64,000 nucleotides of DNA from Rhodococcus sp. (in: high G+C Gram-positive bacteria) (GTDB lineage Bacteria > Actinomycetota > Actinomycetes > Mycobacteriales > Mycobacteriaceae): the NCBI RefSeq assembly GCF_023264675.1, contig NZ_JAHFVG010000013.1, positions 84,617 through 148,616 of the forward strand, read 5' to 3'. Below the pieces are notes generated by a model that saw nothing but the letters and a program-made list of their open reading frames with translations, was not told the DNA's origin and did no database searches. Both the position numbers and the translations under genes were made by a program. Shown one piece after another: positions 54,209 through 62,893 of the stretch (positions are counted from its first letter, which is position 1; each line of letters opens with the position of its first letter).

Positions 54209-55006
54209 TCAGGTCGCCTGACAGACCGGGCACCAAAACAGGTTTCGCGCTTGCATCACCGAATGCAAAATCTCCGTTCCACAGATTCGGCATGGACGCC
54301 CCGCCCTGCGATAGACGTAGGAGCGGGGCCTTTTTGCCGCGTACCCCTTGTCGCCGTGGTCGTCCTCGGGCCTGATCGTGATGATTTTCCCGCGTCGTAC
54401 ACCGATCTTCATCAGTTCGACGAGGTCGAGCCAGATCGCATCCCACTCCGAACGGTCGACGTCCTTACCGGGGCGCATCGGGTTGATCTCGTGTCGGAAC
54501 AAAATCTCTGCGCGGTAGACGTTGCCGACACCGGCGAGCACCTTCTGATCCATGAGCAACGTACCGATGGGCGTGCGAGACTTCGAGATCCGAGCCCAGG
54601 CCGACTCGGGATCCGCATCCTTACGGATCGGGTCCGGCCCCAACCTGGCTACGAGAGCATCCAACTGCTGCTCGGTATAGATCTCGCACGCTGTCGGACC
54701 ACGGAGATCGGTGCCGTACTGCTCCCCCACCATGCGCAGACGTACCGCTCCGACCGGATCGTCGAGCGGCACGGCATGTTCGGTGAATTTCCCGTACAGA
54801 CCGAGGTGGATGTGGACGATGAGATCGGTCTCGTACCGATGCACGAGATGCTTGCCCCAGGCCTCGGCCTTCTCGAGGATCAAGCCGTCGATCAGCGCGG
54901 CGCCCGAGGTGAAGCGGCCCTGAGGGCTGCTCACCTCGACCGGCGCGCCGCCGAACCGTCGCTGATGAAGCCGGGCAAGCCGGTGAAGAGTATGACCCTC
55001 GGGCAC
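54209..55006 (-). CDS. nei2: Fpg/Nei-family DNA glycosylase (Nei2-like)
   Basis: Base-excision repair glycosylase and AP lyase for oxidised bases. The 265 residues begin MPEGHTLHRLA (Pro2 is the Schiff-base nucleophile, Glu3 the acid), contain the H2TH region (LLMDQKVLAGVGNVYRAEILF) and end with the zinc finger CRICGTEILHSV...FWCPVCQ. PEGH rather than PELP indicates the Nei side of the family. The place next to rpiB equals Rv2464c (nei2). The start abuts the rpiB stop. Confidence 0.92.
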   Translation of the reverse strand: MPEGHTLHRLARLHQRRFGGAPVEVSSPQGRFTSGAALIDGLILEKAEAWGKHLVHRYETDLIVHIHLGLYGKFTEHAVPLDDPVGAVRLRMVGEQYGTDLRGPTACEIYTEQQLDALVARLGPDPIRKDADPESAWARISKSRTPIGTLLMDQKVLAGVGNVYRAEILFRHEINPMRPGKDVDRSEWDAIWLDLVELMKIGVRRGKIITIRPEDDHGDKGYAAKRPRSYVYRRAGRPCRICGTEILHSVMQARNLFWCPVCQAT

Positions 55007-55510
55007 TTAAGCGGGCTTCGCCGAGCCGCCGAGCGCCTCGCCACCGGGAACTGCTGGAGCGTCTCCGCTGCGTTCGTACTCGGACAGGATGTCGATGCGG
55101 CGCTGGTGGCGCTCCTCACCCGAGAACGGGGTGTCGAGGAAGGCGTCGACGATCGCCAGAGCCTCGGGCAACGTGTGCATGCGCCCACCGATACCGATCA
55201 GCTGAGCGTCGTTGTGCTCACGGGCGAGCTTGGCGGTCTCGACGCTCCAGGCCAGAGCGCAACGGGCACCGGGCACCTTGTTGGCGGCAATCTGCTCACC
55301 GTTGCCCGATCCACCGAGTACCAAGCCGCGGCTTCCCGGATCCGCCACGACGCGGCGAGCGGCGTCGATGCAGAACGCGGGGTAGTCGTCGACGGGGTCG
55401 TAGTCGAATGCTCCACAGTCGACGGGCTCGTGCCCGGTCGCCGTGAGGTGTTCGATGATCTGATTCTTGAACTCGAGACCGGCATGGTCTGCACCCAGGT
55501 ATACGCGCAT
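55007..55510 (-). CDS. rpiB: Ribose-5-phosphate isomerase B
   Basis: Interconverts ribose 5-phosphate and ribulose 5-phosphate. The 167 residues show MRVYLGADHAGLEFK at the N-terminus, the active-site loop GLVLGGSGNGEQIAANK (about 63-79) and REHNDAQLIGIGGR. The C-terminus is about 15 residues longer than typical and low in complexity. Start at ATG 55510, only 16 bp from the divergent DUF429 start. Confidence 0.95.
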   Translation of the reverse strand: MRVYLGADHAGLEFKNQIIEHLTATGHEPVDCGAFDYDPVDDYPAFCIDAARRVVADPGSRGLVLGGSGNGEQIAANKVPGARCALAWSVETAKLAREHNDAQLIGIGGRMHTLPEALAIVDAFLDTPFSGEERHQRRIDILSEYERSGDAPAVPGGEALGGSAKPA

Positions 55511-55513
55511 GCC

Positions 55514-55519
55514 TAGAGT
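55514..55519 (+). promoter_or_regulatory. -10 box (TAGAGT) for the leaderless DUF429 gene
   Basis: TAGAGT ends 7 nt before the GTG at 55527. It lies in the 16-bp gap to rpiB, so the -35 of this promoter is inside rpiB. Confidence 0.5.
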
Positions 55520-55526
55520 CTGACAG

Positions 55527-56204
55527 GTGAGTGCGCGGACAGAAAACGTGGTGGCCGGTGTCGACGGCGCGAAGGGCCAGTGGGTGGTGGCGCACTACGA
55601 CGGGCGGCGCGTCGACTGGATCGTGGCCACCGATGTCGACCGTGTTCTGGACGCGACCGAGCAGTGTGTTGCGATCGGCGTCGACATGCCGTTGTCGATG
55701 CCCGAGACGGGGTACCGAGTCGCCGAGGTCGAGGCGAAGAAGTTTCTGGGACCAGCTCGATCGTCGATCTTTCACACGCCGGTCCTCGACGTCCTGAGCG
55801 CCGAGAACTACGCCGATGCTTGTGCGATCTCGCGAGATCGCACAGGCAAAGCGATCAGCAAGCAGACGTGGCATCTTCTGCCCGGAGTCCGTGCGTGGCG
55901 TGCCGCGGAATTCGCCGCGGATCGCGTGGTCGAAGTGCACCCCGAGTGCTCGTTCCGATTGATGGACCCCGGCGCGACGTTCGCGTCGAAGAAGACGGGT
56001 CGTGGAGCAGGCCAACGCCTTCGAGCGCTGCAGCAGTGGATCGATCCCTCGAACCTGTCCGATGGTCTGGCCGAGTTGCCGCCAGGCCCTCTGCTCGACG
56101 ACGCCCTCGACGCTGCTGCTGCAGCGTGGTCCGCGTGGCGCTTCAGCCGCGGCGAGCACCATACGTTCGGAACCGCCGACTCCGCCGACCGCATAGTGGC
56201 CTGA
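55527..56204 (+). CDS. DUF429 protein
   Basis: A 225-residue DUF429 member, a family with an RNase H-like fold and predicted nuclease activity. Conserved features: VAGVDGAKGQWVVA (about 9-22), the IGVDMPL motif (about 50-56) with an acidic residue, EVHPECSFRLM (about 136-146), and LDDALDAAAAAWSA near the C-terminus with further acidic residues. Biological role unknown. GTG start, leaderless. Confidence 0.85.
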   Translation: MSARTENVVAGVDGAKGQWVVAHYDGRRVDWIVATDVDRVLDATEQCVAIGVDMPLSMPETGYRVAEVEAKKFLGPARSSIFHTPVLDVLSAENYADACAISRDRTGKAISKQTWHLLPGVRAWRAAEFAADRVVEVHPECSFRLMDPGATFASKKTGRGAGQRLRALQQWIDPSNLSDGLAELPPGPLLDDALDAAAAAWSAWRFSRGEHHTFGTADSADRIVA

Positions 56205-56229
56205 GGCCTGTGTTCCAGGACCCGATACA

Positions 56230-56275
56230 CATGTGAGCGCGAATCCATGACGGTTCATGGATTCGCGCTCACATG
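56230..56275. terminator. 21-bp perfect hairpin between convergent genes
   Basis: Arms of 21 bp (beginning CATGTGAGCGCGAATCCATG) with a CGGT loop, 26 bp after the DUF429 stop and 36 bp before the convergent oxidoreductase stop. No U tract on either strand. Confidence 0.65.
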
Positions 56276-56310
56276 GGGTGCGTTCCCCCGCTACGGCCGC
56301 TACGACGCGA

Positions 56311-56928
56311 TCAGTCGAACTGAGGATCCTCGTTGCGCGTGCGCTTGAGTTCGTAGAAGTGCGGGTACGAGGCGAAGATCACCGATGCGTCCCACAGCTT
56401 TCCGGCTTCTTCACCGCGCGGGATTCGCGAGAGCACCGGGCCGAAGAACGCGACGCCGTTGACGTGGATCGTCGGCGTACCGACATCGGGACCAACTTTG
56501 TCCATACCTGCGTGATGGCTCGTGCGGAGCGCTTCGTCGTAGTCGCCGCTGGCTGCAGCCTTCGCCAGATCGGCGGGGAGACCGACCTCGGCCAGCGACT
56601 GCTCGATGACCTCGTCGAAGTTCTTGTTGCCCTCGTTGTGAATACGAGTGCCCATTGCGGTGTAGAGCGGCAGGAGAATCTCGTCGCCCGCGGACTGTGC
56701 CGCCGCGATAGCGACGCGAACCGGGCCCCACGCCGTCTTCATCATCTCGGCGTACTGCTCGGGGAGATCGCGCCCCTCGTTGAGAACTGCAAGTGACATC
56801 ACATGGAAGTTCGCATCGATGTCGCGCACCTTCTCGACTTCGAGGATCCATCGCGAAGTGATCCAGCACCAGGGACACAACGGATCGAACCAGAAATCTG
56901 CGGTGTCCTTCTGTCCACTGTCGGTCAC
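56311..56928 (-). CDS. Mycothiol-dependent DsbA-fold oxidoreductase (Rv2466c-like)
   Basis: A 205-residue DsbA-family thiol oxidoreductase with the active site C18-P-W-C21 in [15 protein letters not shown]. This matches Rv2466c, the mycoredoxin-like nitroreductase of M. tuberculosis that is reduced through mycothiol and acts in oxidative stress. A cis-Pro motif lies in [10 protein letters not shown]. The GTG at 56928 has AAGGAG 7 nt upstream, which decides it against the longer frame. A SigH-like promoter sits 45 nt upstream. Divergent from pepN. Confidence 0.9.
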   Translation of the reverse strand: MTDSGQKDTADFWFDPLCPWCWITSRWILEVEKVRDIDANFHVMSLAVLNEGRDLPEQYAEMMKTAWGPVRVAIAAAQSAGDEILLPLYTAMGTRIHNEGNKNFDEVIEQSLAEVGLPADLAKAAASGDYDEALRTSHHAGMDKVGPDVGTPTIHVNGVAFFGPVLSRIPRGEEAGKLWDASVIFASYPHFYELKRTRNEDPQFD

Positions 56929-56972
56929 GTAGAGCTCCTTCGGTCGAGTTCGAGTGCTTCTCTTCTGGGTGC

Positions 56973-56998
56973 AACCGCGGACTGGTTCGTGGCATTCC
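56973..56998 (-). promoter_or_regulatory. SigH-like promoter
   Basis: Minus strand GGAAT, 18-nt spacer, GTT (preceded by CG, followed by G). It fits GGAAY-N18-20-GTT, the consensus of the thiol-stress sigma factor SigH of mycobacteria. The homologue Rv2466c is a known SigH target. Confidence 0.5.
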
Positions 56999-57102
56999 AC
57001 TGCAGTTGTTTCTCGCGGCATCCCTCGGCCAGCATGCCCGAGGTCGAACGTGATGGGATGGTGGTATCACCCGTTCCCTACTCGAGAAGGTGCCCAAACA
57101 AC

Positions 57103-59676
57103 GTGGTTGCTCCCAACCTGACACGCGACCAAGCCGCGGCACGATCGGCCGTGCTCGGCAATTCCACCTATTCGATCGTGCTGGATCTCACCGACGGCTC
57201 GGGTAATCCGAGCGAGAAGACCTTCCTGTCGACGACGACCATCGAATTCTCGGCGACTCCCGGCTCCGACACGTTCGTCGATATCGTTGCTGCCGCGGTC
57301 ACCTCGGCCACGCTCAACGGCACCGAACTCGATGTCTCCGGCTACGACGAGGAGGCAGGTATCGCTCTGGTCGGGCTTGCGGAGCACAACGAGTTGGTGG
57401 TCGTCGCCCAGTGCTCCTACTCGCACACCGGTGAAGGTCTTCATCGCTTCGTCGATCAGTCGGACGGTTCGGTCTACCTGTATTCGCAGTTCGAGACCGC
57501 CGACGCCAAGCGGATGTTCGCGTGCTTCGACCAGCCCGACCTGAAGGCAACGTTCGATCTGAAGGTCACGGCACCGGACAGCTGGAAGGTCATCTCCAAC
57601 TCCGCTCATGCCGCCGAACCTGCCGCCGGCGAGCACGTGTTCGACACGACCCCGCTGATGAGCACCTATCTCGTCGCACTCATCGCCGGTCCGTACGCGG
57701 AATGGACGGACTCGTATTCCGACGATCACGGCACCATCCCGCTTGGGATCTACTGCCGAGCATCACTCGCCGAGCACATGGATTTCGAGCGGCTTTTCAC
57801 CGAGACAAAGCAGGGATTCGGCTTCTACCACGCGAACTTCGGCACCCCCTACGCGTTCGGAAAATACGATCAGCTCTTCGTCCCCGAGTTCAACGCGGGC
57901 GCGATGGAAAACGCCGGCGCAGTCACCTTCCTCGAGGACTATGTGTTCCGGTCCAAGGTGACCCGCTACTCCTACGAGCGCCGTGCCGAGACCGTGCTGC
58001 ACGAGATGGCTCACATGTGGTTCGGCGACCTCGTCACGATGACGTGGTGGGACGACCTGTGGTTGAACGAATCCTTCGCCACGTTCGCGTCGGTGCTGTG
58101 CCAGTCCGAGGCGACCGAGTACACCAATGCGTGGACGACGTTCGCGAATGTCGAGAAGGCGTGGGCGTACCGCCAGGATCAGCTTCCGTCGACGCACCCG
58201 ATCGCTGCCGACATCCCTGACCTCGCTGCGGTGGAGGTCAACTTCGACGGCATCACGTACGCCAAGGGCGCGAGTGTGCTCAAGCAGCTGGTCGCCTACG
58301 TCGGCAAGGAAGATTTCCTGGCCGGTCTGCGCAGTTACTTCGTCGACCACGCCTTCGGCAACGCGACCTTCTCCGATCTACTCGCGGCCCTGGAGAAATC
58401 CTCGGGACGCGACCTGTCGGACTGGGGCAACCAATGGTTGCGCACAACAGGTTTGAACACACTGAGCCCCGACTTCGACGTCGACGCGAACGGCGCCTTC
58501 ACTCGCTTCGCCGTCGAGCAGAGCGGCGCCGCACCTGGCGCGGGCGAGCAGCGAGTGCACCGCATCGCGGTCGGCATCTACGACGACGTCGACGGCAAAC
58601 TCGTGCGAACCCACCGCGTCGAACTCGACCTGGAGGCTGCTCCCGCGACCGACGTACCCGACCTTGTCGGCGTCTCGCGCGGAAAACTCGTCCTCGTCAA
58701 CGACGACGACCTCACGTACTGCTCGGTCCGTCTGGATCCGGAGTCCCTCGAGACTCTGGTTGCGCGGATCGGTGACATCGCGGAGTCGCTCCCCCGCACT
58801 CTCGCGTGGTCGGCCGCTTGGGAGATGACTCGTCAGGCTGAGATGAAGGCGCGCGACTTCGTCGCCCTCGTCCAGCGCGGCATTTCCGCCGAGACCGAGG
58901 TCGGTGTCGTTCAGCGCCTACTGCTGCAGGCGCAGACGGCCATCAGCAGCTACGCCGAGCCAGGCTGGGCGGCGGAGCACGGTCAGCCGGAGTTCGCGGA
59001 CGTCGTGCTGGAGCAAGCCCGTGCTTCGGTCGCCGGCTCCGATCACCAGCTGGCGTTCGTCAACTCGCTCACCGGGTTGCTTCTCGCCGAGCGGCACGTC
59101 GCGGTGCTGAAGGCACTTCTCGACGGCGACGTCGCGGGCCAGGGACTGGACGGACTAGAGGTCGACACCGACCTTCGGTGGCGTCTCGTCGCTGCCTTGG
59201 CAGCCGCAGGTGCCATCGACACCGACGGATCGGCGTCGCCGACCATCGACGCCGAGGCCGAGCGCGACAACACGGCAGCAGGGACGCGGTCCGCAGCAGC
59301 GGCTCGGACAATCCGCCCCGACAGTGACGTCAAGGAACATGCGTGGAAGACGGTCGTCGACGACGATTCCGTTCCGAACATCACCGCCCGCGCGATCATC
59401 GGAGGGTTCGCCGGTCCGGGTCAGGCAGAGCTCCTCGAGCCCTACGTCGACCGCTACTTCGACGCGATCGAGGGTGTGTGGGCCAGGAGGTCGAGCGAGG
59501 TAGCTCAGACCGTTGTCATCGGTCTGTACCCGTCGTGGTCGGTCCGAGCGGAGTCCGTGGCCGCCGCCGACAGGTTCCTGGAGAAGGACCTGCCGCCTGC
59601 ACTGCGACGCCTCGTGATCGAGGGCCGCGCCGGAATCGTCCGGTCGCTGGCGGCACGGGAGTTCGACGCCGGCTGA
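57103..59676 (+). CDS. pepN: Aminopeptidase N (M1 family)
   Basis: Zinc metalloaminopeptidase that removes N-terminal residues from peptides. The 857 residues show the substrate N-terminus motif GAMENAG (about 266-272) and HEMAHMWFGDLVTM (about 300), with the third zinc ligand Glu in NESFATF 18 residues on. A C-terminal ERAP1-like helical domain completes it. The GTG at 57103 (VVAPNLTRDQAAARS) is chosen because homologues begin so; AGAAGG lies about 12 nt upstream. Synteny with Rv2467. Confidence 0.95.
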   Translation: MVAPNLTRDQAAARSAVLGNSTYSIVLDLTDGSGNPSEKTFLSTTTIEFSATPGSDTFVDIVAAAVTSATLNGTELDVSGYDEEAGIALVGLAEHNELVVVAQCSYSHTGEGLHRFVDQSDGSVYLYSQFETADAKRMFACFDQPDLKATFDLKVTAPDSWKVISNSAHAAEPAAGEHVFDTTPLMSTYLVALIAGPYAEWTDSYSDDHGTIPLGIYCRASLAEHMDFERLFTETKQGFGFYHANFGTPYAFGKYDQLFVPEFNAGAMENAGAVTFLEDYVFRSKVTRYSYERRAETVLHEMAHMWFGDLVTMTWWDDLWLNESFATFASVLCQSEATEYTNAWTTFANVEKAWAYRQDQLPSTHPIAADIPDLAAVEVNFDGITYAKGASVLKQLVAYVGKEDFLAGLRSYFVDHAFGNATFSDLLAALEKSSGRDLSDWGNQWLRTTGLNTLSPDFDVDANGAFTRFAVEQSGAAPGAGEQRVHRIAVGIYDDVDGKLVRTHRVELDLEAAPATDVPDLVGVSRGKLVLVNDDDLTYCSVRLDPESLETLVARIGDIAESLPRTLAWSAAWEMTRQAEMKARDFVALVQRGISAETEVGVVQRLLLQAQTAISSYAEPGWAAEHGQPEFADVVLEQARASVAGSDHQLAFVNSLTGLLLAERHVAVLKALLDGDVAGQGLDGLEVDTDLRWRLVAALAAAGAIDTDGSASPTIDAEAERDNTAAGTRSAAAARTIRPDSDVKEHAWKTVVDDDSVPNITARAIIGGFAGPGQAELLEPYVDRYFDAIEGVWARRSSEVAQTVVIGLYPSWSVRAESVAAADRFLEKDLPPALRRLVIEGRAGIVRSLAAREFDAG

Positions 59677-59691
59677 TACACCCCCCAACGA

Positions 59692-59738
59692 GCGAATGCG
59701 CCGTTCGATCGAATGATCCGATCGAACGGCGCATTCGC
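59692..59738. terminator. 20-bp perfect hairpin between convergent genes
   Basis: GCGAATGCGCCGTTCGATCG and its exact complement with a 7-nt loop, between pepN and the DUF5130 gene. No U tract. It shares the GCGAAT start of its arm with part of the hairpin at 56230-56275. Confidence 0.65.
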
Positions 59739-59769
59739 CGTATGAAGAGTCTGACGCGAAGCCGTTACG

Positions 59770-60246
59770 TCAGGGACTGACGATCGCAGCAGCCATCACG
59801 CGCACGGAGCTGACGAGTCCGTCGATCAGGTTGCCGTCACGGAACGGTCCGGTCGCCGCAGTGATACCGAGCTGGGCGACGCGATCGGTTGCCCGATCGG
59901 ACACACGGCGTCCGGTGCGGATCTCGATGGCCTTGTGGTTGGGATCGACGGCGATCAGGATCGAGCGGATCGCATCGGGAGTCCCGGGGAACACCGCGTC
60001 GACGCCCTCGGCGACGTTGTCGCCGAGATCACCGATGTAGATGTTGAAGCGGATCTGGGTTGCCCGCGTCGCCTCGGACAGCGCATCGTCGAGGGCGACG
60101 AGGTCCGGGGTCTCGAACGGAAGATGTTCCGGGCTCTTCGTCCCGAACTCGTGGGCCACGGACACGCGCCCACTCGATGTCAGAGCCGCGCCGAACGGCA
60201 GATCTGCCTCGTCGATGTTGCTCTTGACCAATTCACCACTTGCCAC
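59770..60246 (-). CDS. DUF5130 protein
   Basis: A 158-residue conserved actinobacterial protein (Rv2468c-like). The GTG at 60246 lies within the end of the ctaJ-like gene (14-bp overlap), so the two are coupled. The central part resembles a TPM-type fold (VALDDALSEATRATQIRFNIYIGDLG; LIAVDPNHKAIEIRTGRRV), with no clear catalytic signature. Function unknown; coupling to a cytochrome oxidase subunit suggests a respiratory link. Confidence 0.8.
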   Translation of the reverse strand: MASGELVKSNIDEADLPFGAALTSSGRVSVAHEFGTKSPEHLPFETPDLVALDDALSEATRATQIRFNIYIGDLGDNVAEGVDAVFPGTPDAIRSILIAVDPNHKAIEIRTGRRVSDRATDRVAQLGITAATGPFRDGNLIDGLVSSVRVMAAAIVSP

Positions 60247-60484
60247 TTGCCGACCCTCCGATCGAATCCGCCACGGATGCGTGCGAGTCGCCGTGGCCAC
60301 CGTGTGGTGTCACCTCGTCCGTCGCACTCCACAGCAATGGTTCACGTGTCCATTTGTCCGCCAGCTTGTACGGCGTCACGTTCAAGCCGGGCTGCCGGTC
60401 GGAGATGTAGGACAGCGCGCCGACGATTCCGACGATCGCGATCGGAATCACGCCGAATATCAGCGAAGTCTCGAGAATGCTCAC
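60233..60484 (-). CDS. ctaJ: CtaJ-like subunit of aa3 cytochrome c oxidase
   Basis: An 83-residue protein with one N-terminal membrane segment (SLIFGVIPIAIVGIVGALSYI, about 7-27, split here only by description) and a hydrophilic C-terminus with KLADKWTREPLLWSA. By size, topology and position beside DUF5130, HNH and pepN it corresponds to the small accessory subunit CtaJ found in the mycobacterial respiratory supercomplex. I rely on remembered synteny for this, so confidence is moderate. Confidence 0.65.
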   Translation of the reverse strand: MSILETSLIFGVIPIAIVGIVGALSYISDRQPGLNVTPYKLADKWTREPLLWSATDEVTPHGGHGDSHASVADSIGGSASGKW

Positions 60485-60535
60485 AGGGTGTGACGTTAGC
60501 CGACTTTGGGCGCGAGAGCGATGCCGGGGCAGGCG

Positions 60536-61183
60536 TCAGGCCGCGCCCTCGCCCAGGTAAGCCAGCCAGGCGGGATCGAGCTCCTTGTTGCTCGCCAGCA
60601 GCCGCCAGTGCGGGCCCGTTGGCGGAACCAGTTGCGCGCGGAGCGTCCAGCCCAGCTCACTGAGCATTTTGTCCGCTTTGCGATGGTTACAGGGCGCACA
60701 GCAGGCGACGCAATTCTCCCATGAATGCTCCCCTCCCCGGCTCCGCGGAACGACGTGGTCGACGGTCTCGGCCTTGGAACCGCAGTACGCGCATCGAAAG
60801 CGGTCACGGTGCATGAGCGCTGCACGGGTCATCGGTACGCGGGCACGGTAGGGAACTCTGACGAAGGTTCGTAGCCTGATGACCGAGGGCACCTGGACAG
60901 CGAAGTCGGCCGAGCGAATGAACGGGCCGGACGGGTCGTCGTGGACGACGTCGGCTTTGCTGCACACGAGCAGAACTACCGCTCGACGCATCGGCAGTGC
61001 GGTCAAGGGCTCGAAGGTGGCGTTCAGAAGCAGCACCCGGCGCTTGACCCAGGCCGGCACACTGTCCTCGCCGGGTGAAACTACATGCAGTGGAGAAGCC
61101 CCCGAAATCCGTACCCGCTGGTCTGCGGTGTCGTGGACATCGGTGGGCAGGAGTTGTCGGTGGCGATGTTGCTTGTTCTTCAT
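60536..61183 (-). CDS. HNH endonuclease (Rv2469c-like)
   Basis: A 215-residue protein with a C-terminal HNH domain: CAYCGSKAETVDHVVPRSRGG followed by WENCVACCAPCNHRKADK; the two CXXC pairs hold structural zinc and the DH of DHVVPR is catalytic. The middle (VLLLNATFEPLTALPMRRAV) is conserved among actinobacterial members. Role unknown; it is a single-copy conserved gene rather than part of a restriction or homing system. GGAG lies 7-8 nt before the ATG at 61183. Confidence 0.88.
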   Translation of the reverse strand: MKNKQHRHRQLLPTDVHDTADQRVRISGASPLHVVSPGEDSVPAWVKRRVLLLNATFEPLTALPMRRAVVLLVCSKADVVHDDPSGPFIRSADFAVQVPSVIRLRTFVRVPYRARVPMTRAALMHRDRFRCAYCGSKAETVDHVVPRSRGGEHSWENCVACCAPCNHRKADKMLSELGWTLRAQLVPPTGPHWRLLASNKELDPAWLAYLGEGAA

Positions 61184-61368
61184 GAGTGTTCTCCTGAGGA
61201 GATGTCGGCGCCCGCGCATGGCTTGCGCGGAACACGTGTGAGAAGTGGAACACGAAATCCGTGAGTGTGCACACCCCTTTTCGCGATAAATGCAGTGGCC
61301 GAGCGGTGAATTTAGAACCAACGACACATGGATCGCTCGCACAGGGTGGCAAGATTCCGTGTCGTCCG

Positions 61369-61374
61369 TAGACT
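61369..61374 (+). promoter_or_regulatory. -10 box (TAGACT) for leaderless mscS
   Basis: TAGACT ends 6 nt before the GTG at 61381. Confidence 0.5.
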
Positions 61375-61380
61375 TTTCAG

Positions 61381-62352
61381 GTGTCTGTATTCGATTCGAA
61401 CTCTTTCCATGTCCCCGCCGCTCTCGCGCTCGACACACGGGCCTTCGAATTGACCGAAACAAGCCGAGACTGGCTGGTGGACAGACCTTTACAGATTCTC
61501 GGTTACGTAGTTCTCGCACTGGTCCTGCGTTGGGCCCTGCACAAACTGATCACTCGTTTCACTCAGCGCAACGCGCGTGATTCCGACAAATCGCCGCTTT
61601 TGCTCCGGCCCCTACGCGAGCGCGCCCCGAGCACTCTCCAGGGCTCGATCCTGTCCGAGCGACGCCGCCAGCGAGCCACAACCATCGGTTCGGTGCTCAA
61701 GTCCGGGGTGTCGGTAGTGATACTGACGTGGTTCGTGCTCTCCGTCCTCGACGTGGTCGGTGTCAATGTCACACCGTTCATCGCATCCGCAGGAATCGTG
61801 GGCGTCGCCCTCGGTTTCGGTGCCCAGAACTTGGTCCGTGACTTTCTCTCCGGCATCTTCATGCTTCTCGAGGATCAGTACGGCGTAGGTGACGTCGTGG
61901 ATTTGGGCGAAGCCGTCGGAACCGTCGAAAGCGTCGGACTGCGCGTCACCACCATTCGCGACGTCAACGGGACGGTCTGGTATTGCCGAAACGGCGAAGT
62001 TCTGCGCGTGGGCAACATGAGCCAGGGATTCGCTGTGGCAGTTCTCGATCTGCCGGTCGCGCACACCGCCAACCTCGACGAGGCATGCGAGGTGGCCGAG
62101 AAGACAACACTGGACGTCGTCACCTCGGGCGCATTCGAGGACGACCTACTCGGCGAGCCCGAGATGCTGGGCGTGAACGCAGTAAGCGCCGACACCGTGA
62201 CCATCCGAATCACCATCAAGACTCGTCCGGGACGTCAGTGGGCCGTTCAGCGCCGACTCCACCGCGAGATCCTGGCAGCATTCGACGATGCAGGAGTCAA
62301 AGCGCCCTACCCCAACGGACGCCAGGGCGGCGTCGTCGACCTGGCGAAGTAG
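61381..62352 (+). CDS. MscS-family mechanosensitive ion channel
   Basis: A 323-residue small-conductance mechanosensitive channel. Membrane segments at about 38-56, 105-125 and 130-150; the last is the pore helix TM3 with the Gly/Ala pattern GIVGVALGFGAQNLVRDFLSG, followed by the beta domain (DVVDLGEAVGTVESVGLRVTTIRDVNGTVWYCRNGEV). It releases solutes during hypo-osmotic shock, which complements ectoine accumulation. GTG start, leaderless. Confidence 0.93.
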   Translation: MSVFDSNSFHVPAALALDTRAFELTETSRDWLVDRPLQILGYVVLALVLRWALHKLITRFTQRNARDSDKSPLLLRPLRERAPSTLQGSILSERRRQRATTIGSVLKSGVSVVILTWFVLSVLDVVGVNVTPFIASAGIVGVALGFGAQNLVRDFLSGIFMLLEDQYGVGDVVDLGEAVGTVESVGLRVTTIRDVNGTVWYCRNGEVLRVGNMSQGFAVAVLDLPVAHTANLDEACEVAEKTTLDVVTSGAFEDDLLGEPEMLGVNAVSADTVTIRITIKTRPGRQWAVQRRLHREILAAFDDAGVKAPYPNGRQGGVVDLAK

Positions 62353-62453
62353 ACCGGCACATCCACGAGTAGGCGAACCTCAGGCAATCGAGCAGTCGGT
62401 GGTGGCCGATAATGGTTCGGCCCAGCAAACCAAGCCCAGCAGAGAGACTTCAC

Positions 62454-62849
62454 ATGACCGAACCGCAACAGACCTTCTATGACGCGGTCGGCGGCGCGGA
62501 CACGTTCGAAAAACTCACCGCCAGGTTCTACGAAGAAGTGGCAAAGGACGAGATCGTCAGGCCTCTCTATCCCGAAGAAGACCTCGGGCCGGCCGAACGA
62601 CGGATGCGTATGTTCCTCGAGCAATACTGGGGAGGCCCTCGTACGTACTCCGACGAACGAGGACATCCACGTCTGCGGATGCGGCATTCGCCGTTCCAGA
62701 TCGGACCGCTGCAGCGCGACGCGTGGCTGCGGTGCATGCATACCGCGATCGGCTCCATCGACGACTCGGTGTTGGATCCGCCGCACCGTGCACAACTCGT
62801 CGACTACATGGAGATGGCTGCTGCCTCGATGGTCAACTCGGCGCTGTAG
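62454..62849 (+). CDS. glbO: Group II truncated haemoglobin
   Basis: A 131-residue trHbO-type globin. The proximal His is in RMRHSPF, the group II Trp G8 in DAWLRCM, and the CD-loop Tyr in EQYWGGP. Group II globins bind O2 tightly and are linked to redox or respiration; GlbO has been associated with oxidases in mycobacteria. The ATG at 62454 gives [14 protein letters not shown] as in homologues. Same order as Rv2470. Confidence 0.93.
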   Translation: MTEPQQTFYDAVGGADTFEKLTARFYEEVAKDEIVRPLYPEEDLGPAERRMRMFLEQYWGGPRTYSDERGHPRLRMRHSPFQIGPLQRDAWLRCMHTAIGSIDDSVLDPPHRAQLVDYMEMAAASMVNSAL

Positions 62850-62893
62850 CCCAAGGCTTCAGCGCCGAGTAGCCAGCGGCGAGTACCGATGAG

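Noticed and set aside
56803..57102. 100-codon extension of PepN
   Set aside because: It overlaps the divergent oxidoreductase gene and its promoter; family members start near VVAPNLTRDQ.
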